Of a stretch of 64,000 nt of DNA, positions 54,369 to 64,000 are shown piece by piece. How positions within the stretch are numbered: the stretch's first letter is position 1; the number at the start of each line of letters is the position of its first letter. Made by a program: the position numbers and the translations under genes. Source of the stretch: Pseudomonadota bacterium (GTDB lineage Bacteria > Pseudomonadota > Gammaproteobacteria > Burkholderiales > Burkholderiaceae_C); the NCBI GenBank assembly GCA_021808525.1, contig JAKBBK010000006.1, positions 17,477 to 81,476 of the forward strand, in the 5' to 3' direction. The notes beneath the pieces were generated by a model. The model was not told where the DNA came from. It searched no databases and saw only the letters and a program-made list of their open reading frames with translations.

Positions 54369-55217
54369 ATGCAGATCCTGCACAGCCGCGCGAGCCTGCG
54401 CGAGGCCCTGTCCTCCGGGCCCCGTCCCGTGCTGGTCCCCACCATGGGCAACCTGCACGCCGGCCATCTGGCGCTGGTGGCGCGGGCCCGCGAGCTCGGC
54501 GCGCCGGTGATCGCCAGCGTGTTCGTCAACCGCCTGCAATTCGGCCCCGGCGAGGACTTCGAGCGCTATCCCCGCACCCTGCCGCGCGACGCGCACATGC
54601 TGGAGCAGGCGGGTTGCGACATGCTGTTCGCGCCGGACGAGTCGGAGATGTACCCGGCGCCGCAGACTTTCCACGTGCTTCCCGATCCGCGACTCGCCGG
54701 CGAACTCGAGGGCGCGTCCCGCCCCGGGCATTTCGAGGGCGTGACCACCGTGGTGCTCAAGCTGCTGCAACTCGTTCAGCCCTCGGCCGCGGTGTTCGGC
54801 AAGAAGGACTACCAGCAGTGGATGCTGATCCGCGCGATGGTCGAGCAATTCGCGCTGCCGGTGCGCATCGAGGGCCTGGACACGGTGCGCGACAGCGACG
54901 GGCTGGCCCTGTCCTCGCGCAACGGCTACCTCAGCCCGGCCGAGCGAGCGAGCGCGCCGCAGTTGCAGCGCGCGCTGCGCGAACTGGCCTCGCGCGCGCC
55001 TGCCTGCGCCGACCTGGAGCAACTGCGCCAGGCGCAGGCGCAGGCCGAGCAGGGCCTGCGCGAGCTGGGCTGGGAGCCCGATTACCTCAGCGTGCGCCGC
55101 CGCGCCGACCTGCAGGCCCCGGCGCGGCCGGAGGAACTGCGCCGCGAAGCCCATCTGGTGGTGCTGGGCGCGGCCCGCCTGGGACGCACGCGCCTGATCG
55201 ACAACCTCGAATTCTGA
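54369..55217 (+). CDS. panC: pantoate-beta-alanine ligase
   Basis: ATP-dependent ligase of 282 residues, the last step of pantothenate synthesis. The nucleotide motif PTMGNLHAGHLALV, FVNRLQFGPGEDFERYPRTLPRD, the substrate region VFGKKDYQQWMLIRAMV, and LALSSRNGYLSPAERA are as in other PanC proteins. It follows panB and is followed by nadB after seven bases. panD is not in the window. Confidence 0.97.
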   Translation: MQILHSRASLREALSSGPRPVLVPTMGNLHAGHLALVARARELGAPVIASVFVNRLQFGPGEDFERYPRTLPRDAHMLEQAGCDMLFAPDESEMYPAPQTFHVLPDPRLAGELEGASRPGHFEGVTTVVLKLLQLVQPSAAVFGKKDYQQWMLIRAMVEQFALPVRIEGLDTVRDSDGLALSSRNGYLSPAERASAPQLQRALRELASRAPACADLEQLRQAQAQAEQGLRELGWEPDYLSVRRRADLQAPARPEELRREAHLVVLGAARLGRTRLIDNLEF

Positions 55218-55224
55218 ATCCACG

Positions 55225-56826
55225 ATGGCCTCGATTTCCCCTGGTTCCGACGGCGTGCTGATCATCGGGGGCGGCCTGGCCGGGCTCAGCGCCGCGCTGC
55301 AGCTGGCCGACCGCATGCCGGTGACCGTGCTGGCCAAGCGCGAACTCGAAGTCTCCTCCAGCCAGTGGGCGCAGGGCGGCATCGCCGCCGTCCTGGGCAG
55401 CGGCGACAGCTTCGAGTCCCATGTGCACGACACGCTGGTGGCCGGGGCCATGCTCAACGACCTGCCGGCCACGCGCTTTGTGATCGAGCAGGGACCGAAT
55501 GCCATCGACTGGCTGCGCGCGCAGGGCGTGCCCTTCGACACCGAGCACGGCCAGTTGCACCTGACCCGCGAGGGCGGCCACAGCCAGCGCCGCATCGCCC
55601 ATGTGGCCGACGCCACCGGCGCCGCGATCCAGCGCACGCTGCTGGCGCGCGCGCGCGCCCACCCGGGCATCCGGCTGCTGGAGAACCACGTGGCGGTGGA
55701 CCTGATCACCGGGCGCCATGTCGAGGACGGCCACCAGCACCGCTGCTGGGGCGCCTACGCGCTGGACCTGGGCAGCGGGCGCGTGGACACCTACGGCGCG
55801 GCGCACACCATCCTGGCCACCGGCGGCGCCGGCAAGGTCTACCGCTACACCACGAACCCCGACACCGCCAGCGGCGACGGCGTGGCCATGGCCTGGCGCG
55901 CCGGCTGCCGGGTGGCGAACATGGAATTCATCCAGTTCCATCCCACCTGCCTGTACCACCCCAAGGCCAAGAGTTTTCTCATCTCCGAGGCCGTGCGCGG
56001 CGAAGGCGGCGTGCTGCGCCTTCCCGACGGCACGCGCTTCATGCCGGCGCACGACCAGCGCGCGGAACTCGCGCCGCGCGACGTGGTCGCGCGCGCCATC
56101 GATTTCGAGATGAAGCGCCATGGCATCGACTGCGTGTACCTCGACATCACGGCCCGTGGCGAGGAGTTCATCCGGCATCATTTCCCGACCATCCATCAGC
56201 GCTGCCTGGAACTGGGCATCGACATCGCGCGCGAGCCCATTCCCGTGGTGCCCGCGGTGCACTTCACCTGCGGCGGCGTGCTCACCGACCTGGCCGGGCG
56301 CACGGACCTGCCCGGGCTGCACGCCATCGGCGAAGTCGCCTACACCGGCCTGCACGGCGCCAACCGCCTGGCCAGCAACTCCCTGCTGGAGTGCGTGGTG
56401 TTCGGCACCGCCGCGGCGCAGGCCATCGCGCAGGAGCAGGCCCCGCGCACGCCGCGCCTGCGCGACTGGGACGAGAGCCGGGTCAGCGACGCCGACGAGC
56501 TGGTGGTGATCAGCCACAACTGGGACGAACTTCGGCGCATGATGTGGAACTACGTCGGCATCGTGCGCACCGACAAGCGCCTGGAGCGCGCCGCGCACCG
56601 CATCGCCCTGCTCCAGGCCGAGGTGCAGGAGTTCTACGCCAACTTCCGGGTCAACCGAGACCTGCTGGAACTGCGCAACCTGCTGCAGGTGGCCGAGCTG
56701 ATCGTGCGCTCGGCGCGCCTGCGCCATGAAAGCCGCGGCCTGCACTACAGCGCGGACTGGCCGCGCACGGCCGCGCCCGCGGCGCCGACCATCCTGGTTC
56801 CGGGCGCCCCGGCTGGCGAATCCTGA
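55225..56826 (+). CDS. nadB: L-aspartate oxidase
   Basis: FAD enzyme of 533 residues, first step of de novo NAD synthesis: oxidises L-aspartate to iminoaspartate using oxygen or fumarate. FAD motif IIGGGLAGLSAALQLADR, SSSQWAQGGIAAVLGSGDSFESHVHDTLVAGA, and the active-site HFTCGGVLTDLAGRTDLPGL plus GLHGANRLASNSLLECVV are typical. nadA and nadC are not adjacent here. It sits in the scpA-panB-panC unit, with two cofactor-synthesis paths side by side. Confidence 0.97.
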   Translation: MASISPGSDGVLIIGGGLAGLSAALQLADRMPVTVLAKRELEVSSSQWAQGGIAAVLGSGDSFESHVHDTLVAGAMLNDLPATRFVIEQGPNAIDWLRAQGVPFDTEHGQLHLTREGGHSQRRIAHVADATGAAIQRTLLARARAHPGIRLLENHVAVDLITGRHVEDGHQHRCWGAYALDLGSGRVDTYGAAHTILATGGAGKVYRYTTNPDTASGDGVAMAWRAGCRVANMEFIQFHPTCLYHPKAKSFLISEAVRGEGGVLRLPDGTRFMPAHDQRAELAPRDVVARAIDFEMKRHGIDCVYLDITARGEEFIRHHFPTIHQRCLELGIDIAREPIPVVPAVHFTCGGVLTDLAGRTDLPGLHAIGEVAYTGLHGANRLASNSLLECVVFGTAAAQAIAQEQAPRTPRLRDWDESRVSDADELVVISHNWDELRRMMWNYVGIVRTDKRLERAAHRIALLQAEVQEFYANFRVNRDLLELRNLLQVAELIVRSARLRHESRGLHYSADWPRTAAPAAPTILVPGAPAGES

Positions 56827-56867
56827 GCGCGCCCGTGCCTGGCGACGCATCGCGAGACCCTCGGACC

Positions 56868-57695
56868 ATGTCCTTCCGGCTTCCCCTCCCCTCCGACCTC
56901 GATGCCCTCGGCGCGCTGCTGCGCGAGGCGGCGCGCGAGCATATCCTGCCGCGTGCCGCCGACCCGCGCGCGCGCCTGAAGGACGACGGCAGCTGGGTCA
57001 CCGACGCCGACCTGGGCATGCAACGCCATCTGCAGGCACGACTGGCCGAGCGCTGGCCCGAGGTGCCGCTGCTGGGCGAGGAGATGAGCCCGCAGCGCCA
57101 GCTCGAACTGATGCAGGCCGAGGCGGCATCGCCCGAGGGTCCCGGGCTGTGGGTGCTCGACCCGCTGGACGGCACCAGCAATTTCGCCGCCGGCCTGCCC
57201 GCCTTCGGACCCTCGCTGGCCTGGGTGCAGGCCGGGCGGGTGCGCCTGGGGCTGGTGCTCGACGTCATGCGCGACGAATTGTTCGATGCCGCGCTGGGCC
57301 ATGGCGCGCGCCTGCAGGGCCGCGCGCTGCGCTGCCCCGGCGCGCCGCCCATGCGCCGCGCCATCGCCTGCGTGGATTTCAAGCGTCTGCCGGCCGCGCT
57401 GGCCTCGCGCCTGGCCACCGCGCCGCCCTATGCCTCCCAGCGCTCCCTGGGCTCGGTGGCGCTGGACTGGTGCTGGGTGGCCGCCGGACGCTTCCACGTC
57501 TACGTGCACGGCGCCCAGGGCCTGTGGGATTTCGCCGCGGGTTGCCTGGTGCTGGACGAGGCCGGCGGCAGCTCCCAGACCCTGCGCGGCGACGCCGTGT
57601 TCGACAACTCCCTGGACAAGCGCTCGGCCCTGGCCGCGGTGGATGCCGCGCTGCTGCGCGAGTGGGCGGACTGGGTGCGCCAGGCCCAGGCCTGA
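56868..57695 (+). CDS. inositol monophosphatase family protein
   Basis: Metal-dependent sugar-phosphatase-fold protein of 275 residues. Metal-binding motifs: LLGEEMS (E), LWVLDPLDGTSNFAAGLPAFGPSLAW (DPxDGT) and GLWDFAAGCLVLDEAGG. Members act on inositol phosphates, 3'-phosphoadenosine 5'-phosphate or fructose 1,6-bisphosphate; which one is not evident. ATG 56868 begins the protein; a GTG at 56835 is possible. It is the last gene of the rightward unit, convergent with amn. Confidence 0.88.
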   Translation: MSFRLPLPSDLDALGALLREAAREHILPRAADPRARLKDDGSWVTDADLGMQRHLQARLAERWPEVPLLGEEMSPQRQLELMQAEAASPEGPGLWVLDPLDGTSNFAAGLPAFGPSLAWVQAGRVRLGLVLDVMRDELFDAALGHGARLQGRALRCPGAPPMRRAIACVDFKRLPAALASRLATAPPYASQRSLGSVALDWCWVAAGRFHVYVHGAQGLWDFAAGCLVLDEAGGSSQTLRGDAVFDNSLDKRSALAAVDAALLREWADWVRQAQA

Positions 57696-57725
57696 CGGCC
57701 CCCGGCCGCGGGCCTTGCGCCCGGA

Positions 57726-59312
57726 TTACTGGAACGCGACCTCGTCGAAGCTGCGCAGCTTGCGGCTGTGCAGGCGCTCCATGCGCTGGCCCCGCAGGAT
57801 TTCCAGCGCGCGCAGGCCGATGCGCAGGTGCTGCCCCACGCGCTCGCGGTAGAAGCGGTCGGCCATGCCCGGCAGCTTCAGGTCCCCGTGCAGCGGCTTG
57901 TCGCTGACGCACAGCAGGGTGCCGTAGGGCACGCGCAGGCGAAAGCCGTTGGCGGCGATGGTGGCGCTTTCCATGTCCAGCGCGATGGCTCGGCTCTGGG
58001 AGAAGCGCAGGCGCGGCGTGCTCAGCGGCCCGCCGAAGGGCTGCAGTTCCCAATGCCGGTTGTCGGTGGTGGCCACCGTGCCGGTGCGCATCACGCGCTT
58101 GAGCTCCAGGCCCTGCAGGCGGGTGACCTCGGCCACGGCCTGCTGCAGCGCCACCTGCACCTCGGCCAGCGCCGGAATCGGAACCCAGGGCGGCAGGTCC
58201 TCGTCGAGCACATGGTCCTCGCGCACGTAGCCATGCGCCAGCACGTAGTCGCCGAGTTGCTGGCTGCTGCGCAGGCCCGCGCAGTGCCCCAGCATCAGCC
58301 AGGTGTGGGGGCGCAGCACGGCCACGTGGTCGGTGATGGTGCGCGCGTTGGACGGCCCGACCCCGATGTTCACCAGCGTGATGCCCGAGCGATCCGCGCG
58401 AACCAGGTGGTAGGCCGGCATCTGGGGCATGCGTGCCGGCGGCATGCCGGCGTCGCCGGGCTGGGGCGCACTTCCGGCGCGGCGCGTGATCACGTTGCCC
58501 GGCTCGACCAACGCCACGTAGTCCTGCGCGTGGGCAGCCGGCTCGCGCATCATCTCATGGGCCATGCGCACGAACTCATCGACGTAGAAGCCGTAGTTCG
58601 TGAACAGCACGAAGTTCTGGAAATGCTCGGCCGAGCAGCCCGTGTAGTGGCGCAGGCGCTGCAGCGAGTAGTCCACCCGCGGCGCATTGAACAGGGCCAG
58701 CGGCCGCGCCTGCCCCGGCGCCGGCGAAAAGGTGCCGTTGGCGATGCCGTCGTCCATCGCCGAAAGATCGGGCATGTCGAAACCGGCGAGGAGTTCGCGC
58801 CGCGCCGCGGCGTCGAGTTCGGCCTCGAATCGGGTATGTTCGTCGAAGGTGAAGGGCAAGGCGATCGGCACCTCGCTGGGCCCCACCTGCAGCGGCGCGC
58901 GGTGGTTGCGCAACAGCAGTTCGAACTGTTCGCGGTAGTAATCGGCGAACAGGTCGGGCCGGGTCAGCGTGGCCTCGAACACCCCGGGGCCGGACACGAA
59001 GCCGTAGCTGGGCAGCGAATCCGCCAGGGCCTCGGGGCTGGGATGCCCCTGCGCCTCGAGCCGCACCCGCGGGTAGAAGGCGCGCACCCGCTGCGCCGGC
59101 GGCGCGCCCCGCACCGTGTCGCGCAGCGCCTCGTGCAGGCGCGCCACGCCGTCGGCGTACAGCGCCTGCACATGCGCCAGCGCCGCCTCCGCGCTGACGT
59201 GGCTGCGCTCCATCGCCTCGCCCTCCAGCGCCGGCCGCGCCACGTCACCCAGCGGCGTGGCCTCCGGCAACGCCCCGCCTCGCCCCTCGGATCCAGACCC
59301 GTGCTCGTTCAT
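57726..59312 (-). CDS. amn: AMP nucleosidase
   Basis: Purine salvage enzyme of 528 residues that splits AMP into adenine and ribose 5-phosphate and so helps to control AMP levels. The N-terminal regulatory domain (VRAFYPRVRLEAQGHPSPEALADSLPSYGFVSGPGVFEATLTRPDLFADYYREQFELLLRNH) and the C-terminal phosphorylase domain (GPSNARTITDHVAVLRPHTWLMLGHCAGLR and ALDMESATIAANGFRLRVPYGTLLCVSDKPLHGD) are clear. The first 30 residues are acidic/Gly-rich and not conserved, so an inner start (MERSHVS) is possible. Confidence 0.94.
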   Translation of the reverse strand: MNEHGSGSEGRGGALPEATPLGDVARPALEGEAMERSHVSAEAALAHVQALYADGVARLHEALRDTVRGAPPAQRVRAFYPRVRLEAQGHPSPEALADSLPSYGFVSGPGVFEATLTRPDLFADYYREQFELLLRNHRAPLQVGPSEVPIALPFTFDEHTRFEAELDAAARRELLAGFDMPDLSAMDDGIANGTFSPAPGQARPLALFNAPRVDYSLQRLRHYTGCSAEHFQNFVLFTNYGFYVDEFVRMAHEMMREPAAHAQDYVALVEPGNVITRRAGSAPQPGDAGMPPARMPQMPAYHLVRADRSGITLVNIGVGPSNARTITDHVAVLRPHTWLMLGHCAGLRSSQQLGDYVLAHGYVREDHVLDEDLPPWVPIPALAEVQVALQQAVAEVTRLQGLELKRVMRTGTVATTDNRHWELQPFGGPLSTPRLRFSQSRAIALDMESATIAANGFRLRVPYGTLLCVSDKPLHGDLKLPGMADRFYRERVGQHLRIGLRALEILRGQRMERLHSRKLRSFDEVAFQ

Positions 59313-59340
59313 GCGCCGAGCTTAGCAGTAGAGGGGGTTG

Positions 59341-59356
59341 CCCCCCCCCGGGGGGG
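59341..59356. repeat. C9G7 palindrome between metF and amn
   Basis: CCCCCCCCCGGGGGGG, a homopolymer inverted repeat in the 45-base gap after the metF stop, flanked by GTTG and CAAC, so an extended hairpin can form. A possible transcription end without a T run, or a hard-to-sequence spot. Confidence 0.5.
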
Positions 59357-59357
59357 C

Positions 59358-60182
59358 TCACAACCTTTCGAGAACCGACAGGCTGGCCTCGGCCTGGTTC
59401 AGGGTGTACAGGTGCAGGCCCGGCGCGCCCCCCTCCAGCAGCCTGCGGCACAGCTGCGCCACCACGTCGCGTCCGAATTCCACGATGGAAGCGCGGTCAT
59501 CGCCGAAGGACTGCAGGCGCAGCCGGATCCAGCGCGGCACCTCGGCGCCGCAGACATCGGAAAACCGCAGCAACTGGCTGGCGTTGGTCACCGGCATGAT
59601 GCCCGGCACCACCGGAGCCTCGACGCCGGCCTTGCGCAGCTCGTCGACAAAGCGGAAGTACGCATCGGCGTTGAAAAAATACTGGGTGATGGCGGAATCG
59701 GCGCCGGCGCGCATCTTGGCCACGAAATGCTTCAGGTCGTCGGCCGGACTGCGCGCCTGGGGGTGGGTCTCCGGATACGCAGCGACCTCGATGTGGAACC
59801 AGTCCCCCGTCTGCTCCCGGATGAAGGCCACGAGATCGGCCGCGTGCGCGAACTCCCCGCCCAGGCCGTAGCCCGAGGGAAGGTCGCCGCGCAGCGCGAC
59901 GATGCGCCGGATGCCCTCCGCGCGGTAGCGCTGCAGCAGCGCGCGCACGCTGTCGCGGCTGCCGCCGATGCACGACAGGTGCGGCGCGGCGCGCACCCCC
60001 TCCCCGGCGATTTCCAGCACCGTGTCCAGCGTGCCCTCCTGCGTGGAGCCGCCGGCGCCGAAGGTCACCGAACAGAACTCCGGCGCGCAGGCATACAGGC
60101 GCCGACGCGCCGCGCGCAGCTTGTCGGCGCCCTCGGGCGTCTTCGGGGGGAAGAACTCGAAACTGAGATGGTCGAGCTTCAT
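59358..60182 (-). CDS. metF: methylenetetrahydrofolate reductase
   Basis: FAD enzyme of 274 residues that reduces 5,10-methylene-THF to 5-methyl-THF with NADH, feeding methionine synthesis. Start MKLDHLSFEFFPPKTPEG, SVTFGAGGSTQEGTLDTVLEI, RIVALRGDLPSG, and ITQYFFNADAYFRFVDEL with PVVPGIMPVTN are all intact. It begins five bases after the ahcY stop, so it is part of the SAH-riboswitch-controlled unit. Confidence 0.96.
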   Translation of the reverse strand: MKLDHLSFEFFPPKTPEGADKLRAARRRLYACAPEFCSVTFGAGGSTQEGTLDTVLEIAGEGVRAAPHLSCIGGSRDSVRALLQRYRAEGIRRIVALRGDLPSGYGLGGEFAHAADLVAFIREQTGDWFHIEVAAYPETHPQARSPADDLKHFVAKMRAGADSAITQYFFNADAYFRFVDELRKAGVEAPVVPGIMPVTNASQLLRFSDVCGAEVPRWIRLRLQSFGDDRASIVEFGRDVVAQLCRRLLEGGAPGLHLYTLNQAEASLSVLERL

Positions 60183-60187
60183 GCCGG

Positions 60188-61606
<1,419 letters not shown>

Positions 61607-61733
61607 GTCGGAATCTCCGCGAAACGTGGGCCCGCCAGGGGATGCGCACCGCATCACCGTGACGGGCACGGGTGAGGTGAGCGCGGTTGCATGGGCGGCG
61701 CGCGCACCGGGTGCGGCGCCGCCGACGTCAACG

Positions 61734-61816
61734 GATCCCGAGCCTGGCGACCCGCCGCGAACGCGCGTCCTGGACGCGCGTTCCACGCAGCGGGCGTTGC
61801 AACGCTCCTCGGGATC
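61734..61816 (-). promoter_or_regulatory. SAH riboswitch in the ahcY leader
   Basis: Reading the minus strand, the element starts GATCCCGAGGAGCGTTGCAA and ends CGCCAGGCTCGGGATC. The outer stem is a perfect 9-base pair (GATCCCGAG with CTCGGGATC), and the inner conserved parts GAGGAGCGTTGCAACG and GCCAGGCTCGG match the published SAH riboswitch consensus as I remember it. An 11-base inverted repeat (AACGCGCGTCC/GGACGCGCGTT) fills the variable arm. It lies 128 bases before ahcY; SAH binding is expected to raise expression of ahcY-metF. Confidence 0.88.
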
Positions 61817-61828
61817 GCGAAATTGTAC

Positions 61829-63034
61829 TCAGGCCGCGGCCACCGGCACCTCGGGGCTCAGGCCGACATCGGCGCGCAAGGCCGCCGCCTTGTCCACGGC
61901 CTCCCAGGTGAACTCCGGCTCGTCGCGACCGAAATGCCCGTAGGCCGCGCTCTTGGCGTAGATCGGACGCTGCAGGTCGAGCATGCGGATGATGCCGCGC
62001 GGGCGCAGGTCGAAGTGCTGGCGCACCAGTTGCTCCAGGCGCGCGTCGTCGACCACGCCGGTGCCCTGGGTGGTCACCATGATGCTGGTCGGCTCGGCCA
62101 CGCCGATGGCGTAGGACACCTGCACCAGGCAGCGCCTGGCCAGGCCCGCGGCCACGATGTTCTTGGCCACGTAGCGCGCCGCGTAGGCGGCCGAGCGGTC
62201 CACCTTGCTCGGGTCCTTGCCCGAGAAGGCCCCGCCGCCGTGCGGCGCCGCGCCGCCGTAGGTGTCGACGATGATCTTGCGCCCGGTCAGGCCGCAATCG
62301 CCCTGCGGGCCGCCGATGACAAAGCGCCCGGTCGGGTTGATCAGGTATTTCACCGGGTGGCGCATCCAGTGCGCGGGCAGCACGGGCTTGATGATCTCCT
62401 CGATCACCGCCTCGCGCAGCTGCCCCATCTCGATGTCGGGCGCGTGCTGGGTGGACAGCACCACGGTGTCGATGCCCACGGGCAGTCCGCCTTCGTAGCG
62501 GAAGGTGATCTGGCTCTTGGCGTCGGGGCGCAGCCAGGGCAGGCGCCCGTCGCGGCGCACCTGGCTCTGGCGCTCGACCAGGCGGTGGGCGTAGTAGATC
62601 GGCGCCGGCATCAGCTCCGGGGTTTCGTCGCAGGCGTAGCCGAACATCAGGCCCTGGTCGCCGGCGCCCTGGCCGAGGTCGTCGTCCTGGGCGCGGTCCA
62701 CGCCGCGCGCGATGTCGGGGCTCTGCTTGTCGTAGGCCACCAGCACCGCGCAGCTCTTGTGGTCGATGCCGAAATCGGCGTCGTCGTAGCCGATGCGCTG
62801 CAGGGTGTTTCGCGCCACCTGGATGTAGTCCACCACCGCGCGGGTGGTGATCTCGCCGGCCAGCACGATCAGGCCGGTGTTGGCCAGGGTCTCGGCGGCC
62901 ACGCGCGATTGCGGGTCCTGCTCGAGCAGCGCGTCCAGGATCGCGTCGGAGATCTGGTCCGCCACCTTGTCGGGGTGGCCCTCCGAAACCGATTCGGAGG
63001 TAAACAGGTGCGAGGAAGTGGGTTGATCGGCCAT
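61829..63034 (-). CDS. metK: S-adenosylmethionine synthetase
   Basis: Enzyme of 401 residues that makes SAM from methionine and [26 protein letters not shown] at the start, [55 protein letters not shown] in the middle, and [12 protein letters not shown]-type [15 protein letters not shown] are diagnostic. ATG 63034 has GGAG 7 bases ahead; the track start at 63088 adds 18 poor residues. It is separated from ahcY by 222 bases with the SAH riboswitch between. Its own leader of about 135 bases has a strong hairpin. Confidence 0.97.
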   Translation of the reverse strand: MADQPTSSHLFTSESVSEGHPDKVADQISDAILDALLEQDPQSRVAAETLANTGLIVLAGEITTRAVVDYIQVARNTLQRIGYDDADFGIDHKSCAVLVAYDKQSPDIARGVDRAQDDDLGQGAGDQGLMFGYACDETPELMPAPIYYAHRLVERQSQVRRDGRLPWLRPDAKSQITFRYEGGLPVGIDTVVLSTQHAPDIEMGQLREAVIEEIIKPVLPAHWMRHPVKYLINPTGRFVIGGPQGDCGLTGRKIIVDTYGGAAPHGGGAFSGKDPSKVDRSAAYAARYVAKNIVAAGLARRCLVQVSYAIGVAEPTSIMVTTQGTGVVDDARLEQLVRQHFDLRPRGIIRMLDLQRPIYAKSAAYGHFGRDEPEFTWEAVDKAAALRADVGLSPEVPVAAA

Positions 63035-63063
63035 GCGCGAGCTCCGGAAAGGGGATGCGGTGG

Positions 63064-63109
63064 GGGAACCGCCTCGGATCTGCTGCATGCCGACGCTTTA
63101 GCGGTTCCC
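63064..63109 (-). promoter_or_regulatory. stem-loop in the metK leader
   Basis: GGGAACCGC and GCGGTTCCC pair perfectly over nine bases around a 28-base loop in which TCGG/CCGA can pair further. It lies inside the predicted 5' leader, 30 bases before the ATG. A regulatory RNA is possible; I cannot match it to a known class. Confidence 0.45.
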
Positions 63110-63178
63110 ACGGCCGGCGGACCCTGGGCCTGCCGGCTTGTCGCCCCGCAAGTTGTCATTAACTCGGCGACAGTGCGC

Positions 63179-63208
63179 ATTATAGGCCGGCTGCCCGGGC
63201 GTCGCTAA
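63179..63208 (-). promoter_or_regulatory. metK promoter
   Basis: TTAGCG (-35, 63203-63208), 18-base spacer, perfect TATAAT (-10, 63179-63184) on the minus strand; predicted start near 63172, leader about 135 bases. The same gap must also hold the rightward acyltransferase promoter (TTGTCA at 63153-63158 is a candidate -35). Confidence 0.6.
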
Positions 63209-63262
63209 CATGCTCGCCTTGCCCCGCCCGCCTTGCACGCATTCCCCGAGCCGCCGTCCACC

Positions 63263-64000
63263 ATGCTGCGCCTGTTCCGCATTCTGTCGCTGCTGCCGCT
63301 GGGCCTGCTGCAGGCTGCCGGCACCGTGACCGGGCTGCTGGTCTACGCCGCATCGCCGCGCTACCGGCGGGTGTTGCGCGCCAACCTCGCGCAGGCCGGC
63401 TTCAGCTCGCGCCGGCTGGCGCTGCGGGCGGCCATGGACGCCGGGCGCATGGCCGCGGAATTGCCCTTCGTATGGCTGCGCCGCGGCCCGGGCGCCGCCG
63501 TGCACCGGGTGCAGGTGTTCGGACGCGAGGCGGTCGAGCAGGCGCGGCGCGAAGGCCGCGGCGTCTTGTACCTCACGCCGCACCTCGGCTGCTTCGAGGT
63601 CTCGGCCCAGGTGGCCGCGCAGTGGGGCCCGATCACCGTGCTGTACCGCCCGCCGCACAAGACCTGGCTGCAGGCGCTGGCCGGCGCGCGCCTGCGCGAG
63701 AACCTGCGCACCGCGCCGGCCAGCGTGGCGGGCATGCGCCCGCTGCTGCGCGCGCTGCGCAATGGCGAGGCCGTGGGCATGCTGCCCGATCAGGCTCCCT
63801 CGGCCGGCGAGGGGGTGTGGGCGCCGTTTTTCGGGCGGCCCGCCTACACCATGACCCTGCCGGCGCGCCTGGTCCAGCTCACCGGCGCGCGCATCGTGTT
63901 CGCCGTCGCCGAGCGCCTGGCCTGCGGCAGGGGCTACCGGCTGAGCCTGCGGGCACTGCAGCAGCCGCTGCCCGAGGATGCGCGGCAGGCGGCGGCGCTG
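63263..64000 (+). CDS. lipid A biosynthesis acyltransferase (LpxL/HtrB type), cut by window edge
   Basis: Frame open from ATG 63263 to the window end, 246 residues visible, so the track does not list it. An N-terminal hydrophobic anchor (ILSLLPLGLLQAAGTVTGLLVYAA) is followed by LTPHLGCFEVSA, the HxxxxE catalytic motif of lysophospholipid-type acyltransferases, then YRPPHKTWLQAL, VAGMRPLLRALRNGEAVGMLPDQAP and FFGRPAYTMTLPARLVQLTGA, as in LpxL/LpxM. It attaches a secondary acyl chain to lipid A at the inner membrane. Divergent from metK; some Burkholderiales place it next to metK. Confidence 0.9.
   Translation, partial: MLRLFRILSLLPLGLLQAAGTVTGLLVYAASPRYRRVLRANLAQAGFSSRRLALRAAMDAGRMAAELPFVWLRRGPGAAVHRVQVFGREAVEQARREGRGVLYLTPHLGCFEVSAQVAAQWGPITVLYRPPHKTWLQALAGARLRENLRTAPASVAGMRPLLRALRNGEAVGMLPDQAPSAGEGVWAPFFGRPAYTMTLPARLVQLTGARIVFAVAERLACGRGYRLSLRALQQPLPEDARQAAAL

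Overview
The window is GC-rich (roughly 70% by eye), densely coded and carries a chromosomal core of Betaproteobacteria, most likely order Burkholderiales. The signs are gene orders and families typical of that group: FmdB/DUF502/aspS/aroG/nudB/EEP/clsB, divergent apbC and metG, folB/ttcA, scpA/panB/panC/nadB, a Kdo hydroxylase, DUF3460, and metK with an S-adenosylhomocysteine (SAH) riboswitch in front of ahcY. Genus and species cannot be decided from the sequence alone. There is no rRNA, prophage, insertion sequence or CRISPR array.

Layout. 1-721: 3' part missing of an exported protein. 1.0-1.9 kb: beta-hydroxyacid-type dehydrogenase. 2.1-5.4 kb: rubrerythrin, Hdr-like Fe-S protein, DUF3501 protein and YaaA, followed by tRNA-Ala(CGC). 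5.6-6.5 kb: an AT-richer patch with what looks like a decayed wHTH-nucleotidyltransferase/HEPN pair. 6.7-15.2 kb: thiol peroxidase, PfkB kinase, Fsr-type exporter, SIMPL protein, DegP, GNAT, EttA, thioredoxin-like protein. 15.3-19.2 kb: YggS divergent from pilT, a cNMP-binding protein and pilU (twitching motility ATPases). 19.2-22.4 kb: SpmA/B-like membrane protein and DEAD-box helicase. 22.5-26.7 kb: a GlrK-QseG-GlrR (QseE/G/F) system and, next to it, a small exported His-rich protein with a near-consensus sigma-54 promoter and two GlrR-type enhancer sites. 26.7-30.1 kb: rlmJ and a sulfur module (sulfurtransferase, YeeE/YedE thiosulfate-type transporter, small membrane protein). 30.2-36.9 kb: the clsB-to-fmdB operon read leftward. 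37.1-41.3 kb: lipoprotein, ttcA, folB, FolM-like SDR, MidA-type methyltransferase, DUF2905. 41.3-46.7 kb: MFS/LysR divergent pair, cca with a coding minisatellite, fadD with a palindromic operator. 46.8-57.7 kb: apbC against metG-kdoO-waaC-DUF3460-scpA-panB-panC-nadB-IMPase. 57.7-63.0 kb: amn, then the methyl cycle (metK, SAH riboswitch, ahcY, metF). 63.3 kb to the end: a lipid A-type acyltransferase, cut by the window edge.

How the parts work together. The left end is rich in peroxide defence (rubrerythrin operon, YaaA, Tpx). Envelope functions recur: DegP, GlrK/R, ClsB, KdoO-WaaC, a lipid A acyltransferase and type IV pilus retraction. On the right, MetK makes SAM, AhcY removes SAH under riboswitch control and MetF supplies methyl-folate. 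Several genes share a TACARTG-like -10 box close to the start codon, and two (midA-like, lysR) look leaderless.

The most interesting element is the complete regulatory circuit at 22.5-26.7 kb: kinase, lipoprotein, sigma-54 activator, two enhancer sites and a -24/-12 promoter driving an undescribed small exported protein.
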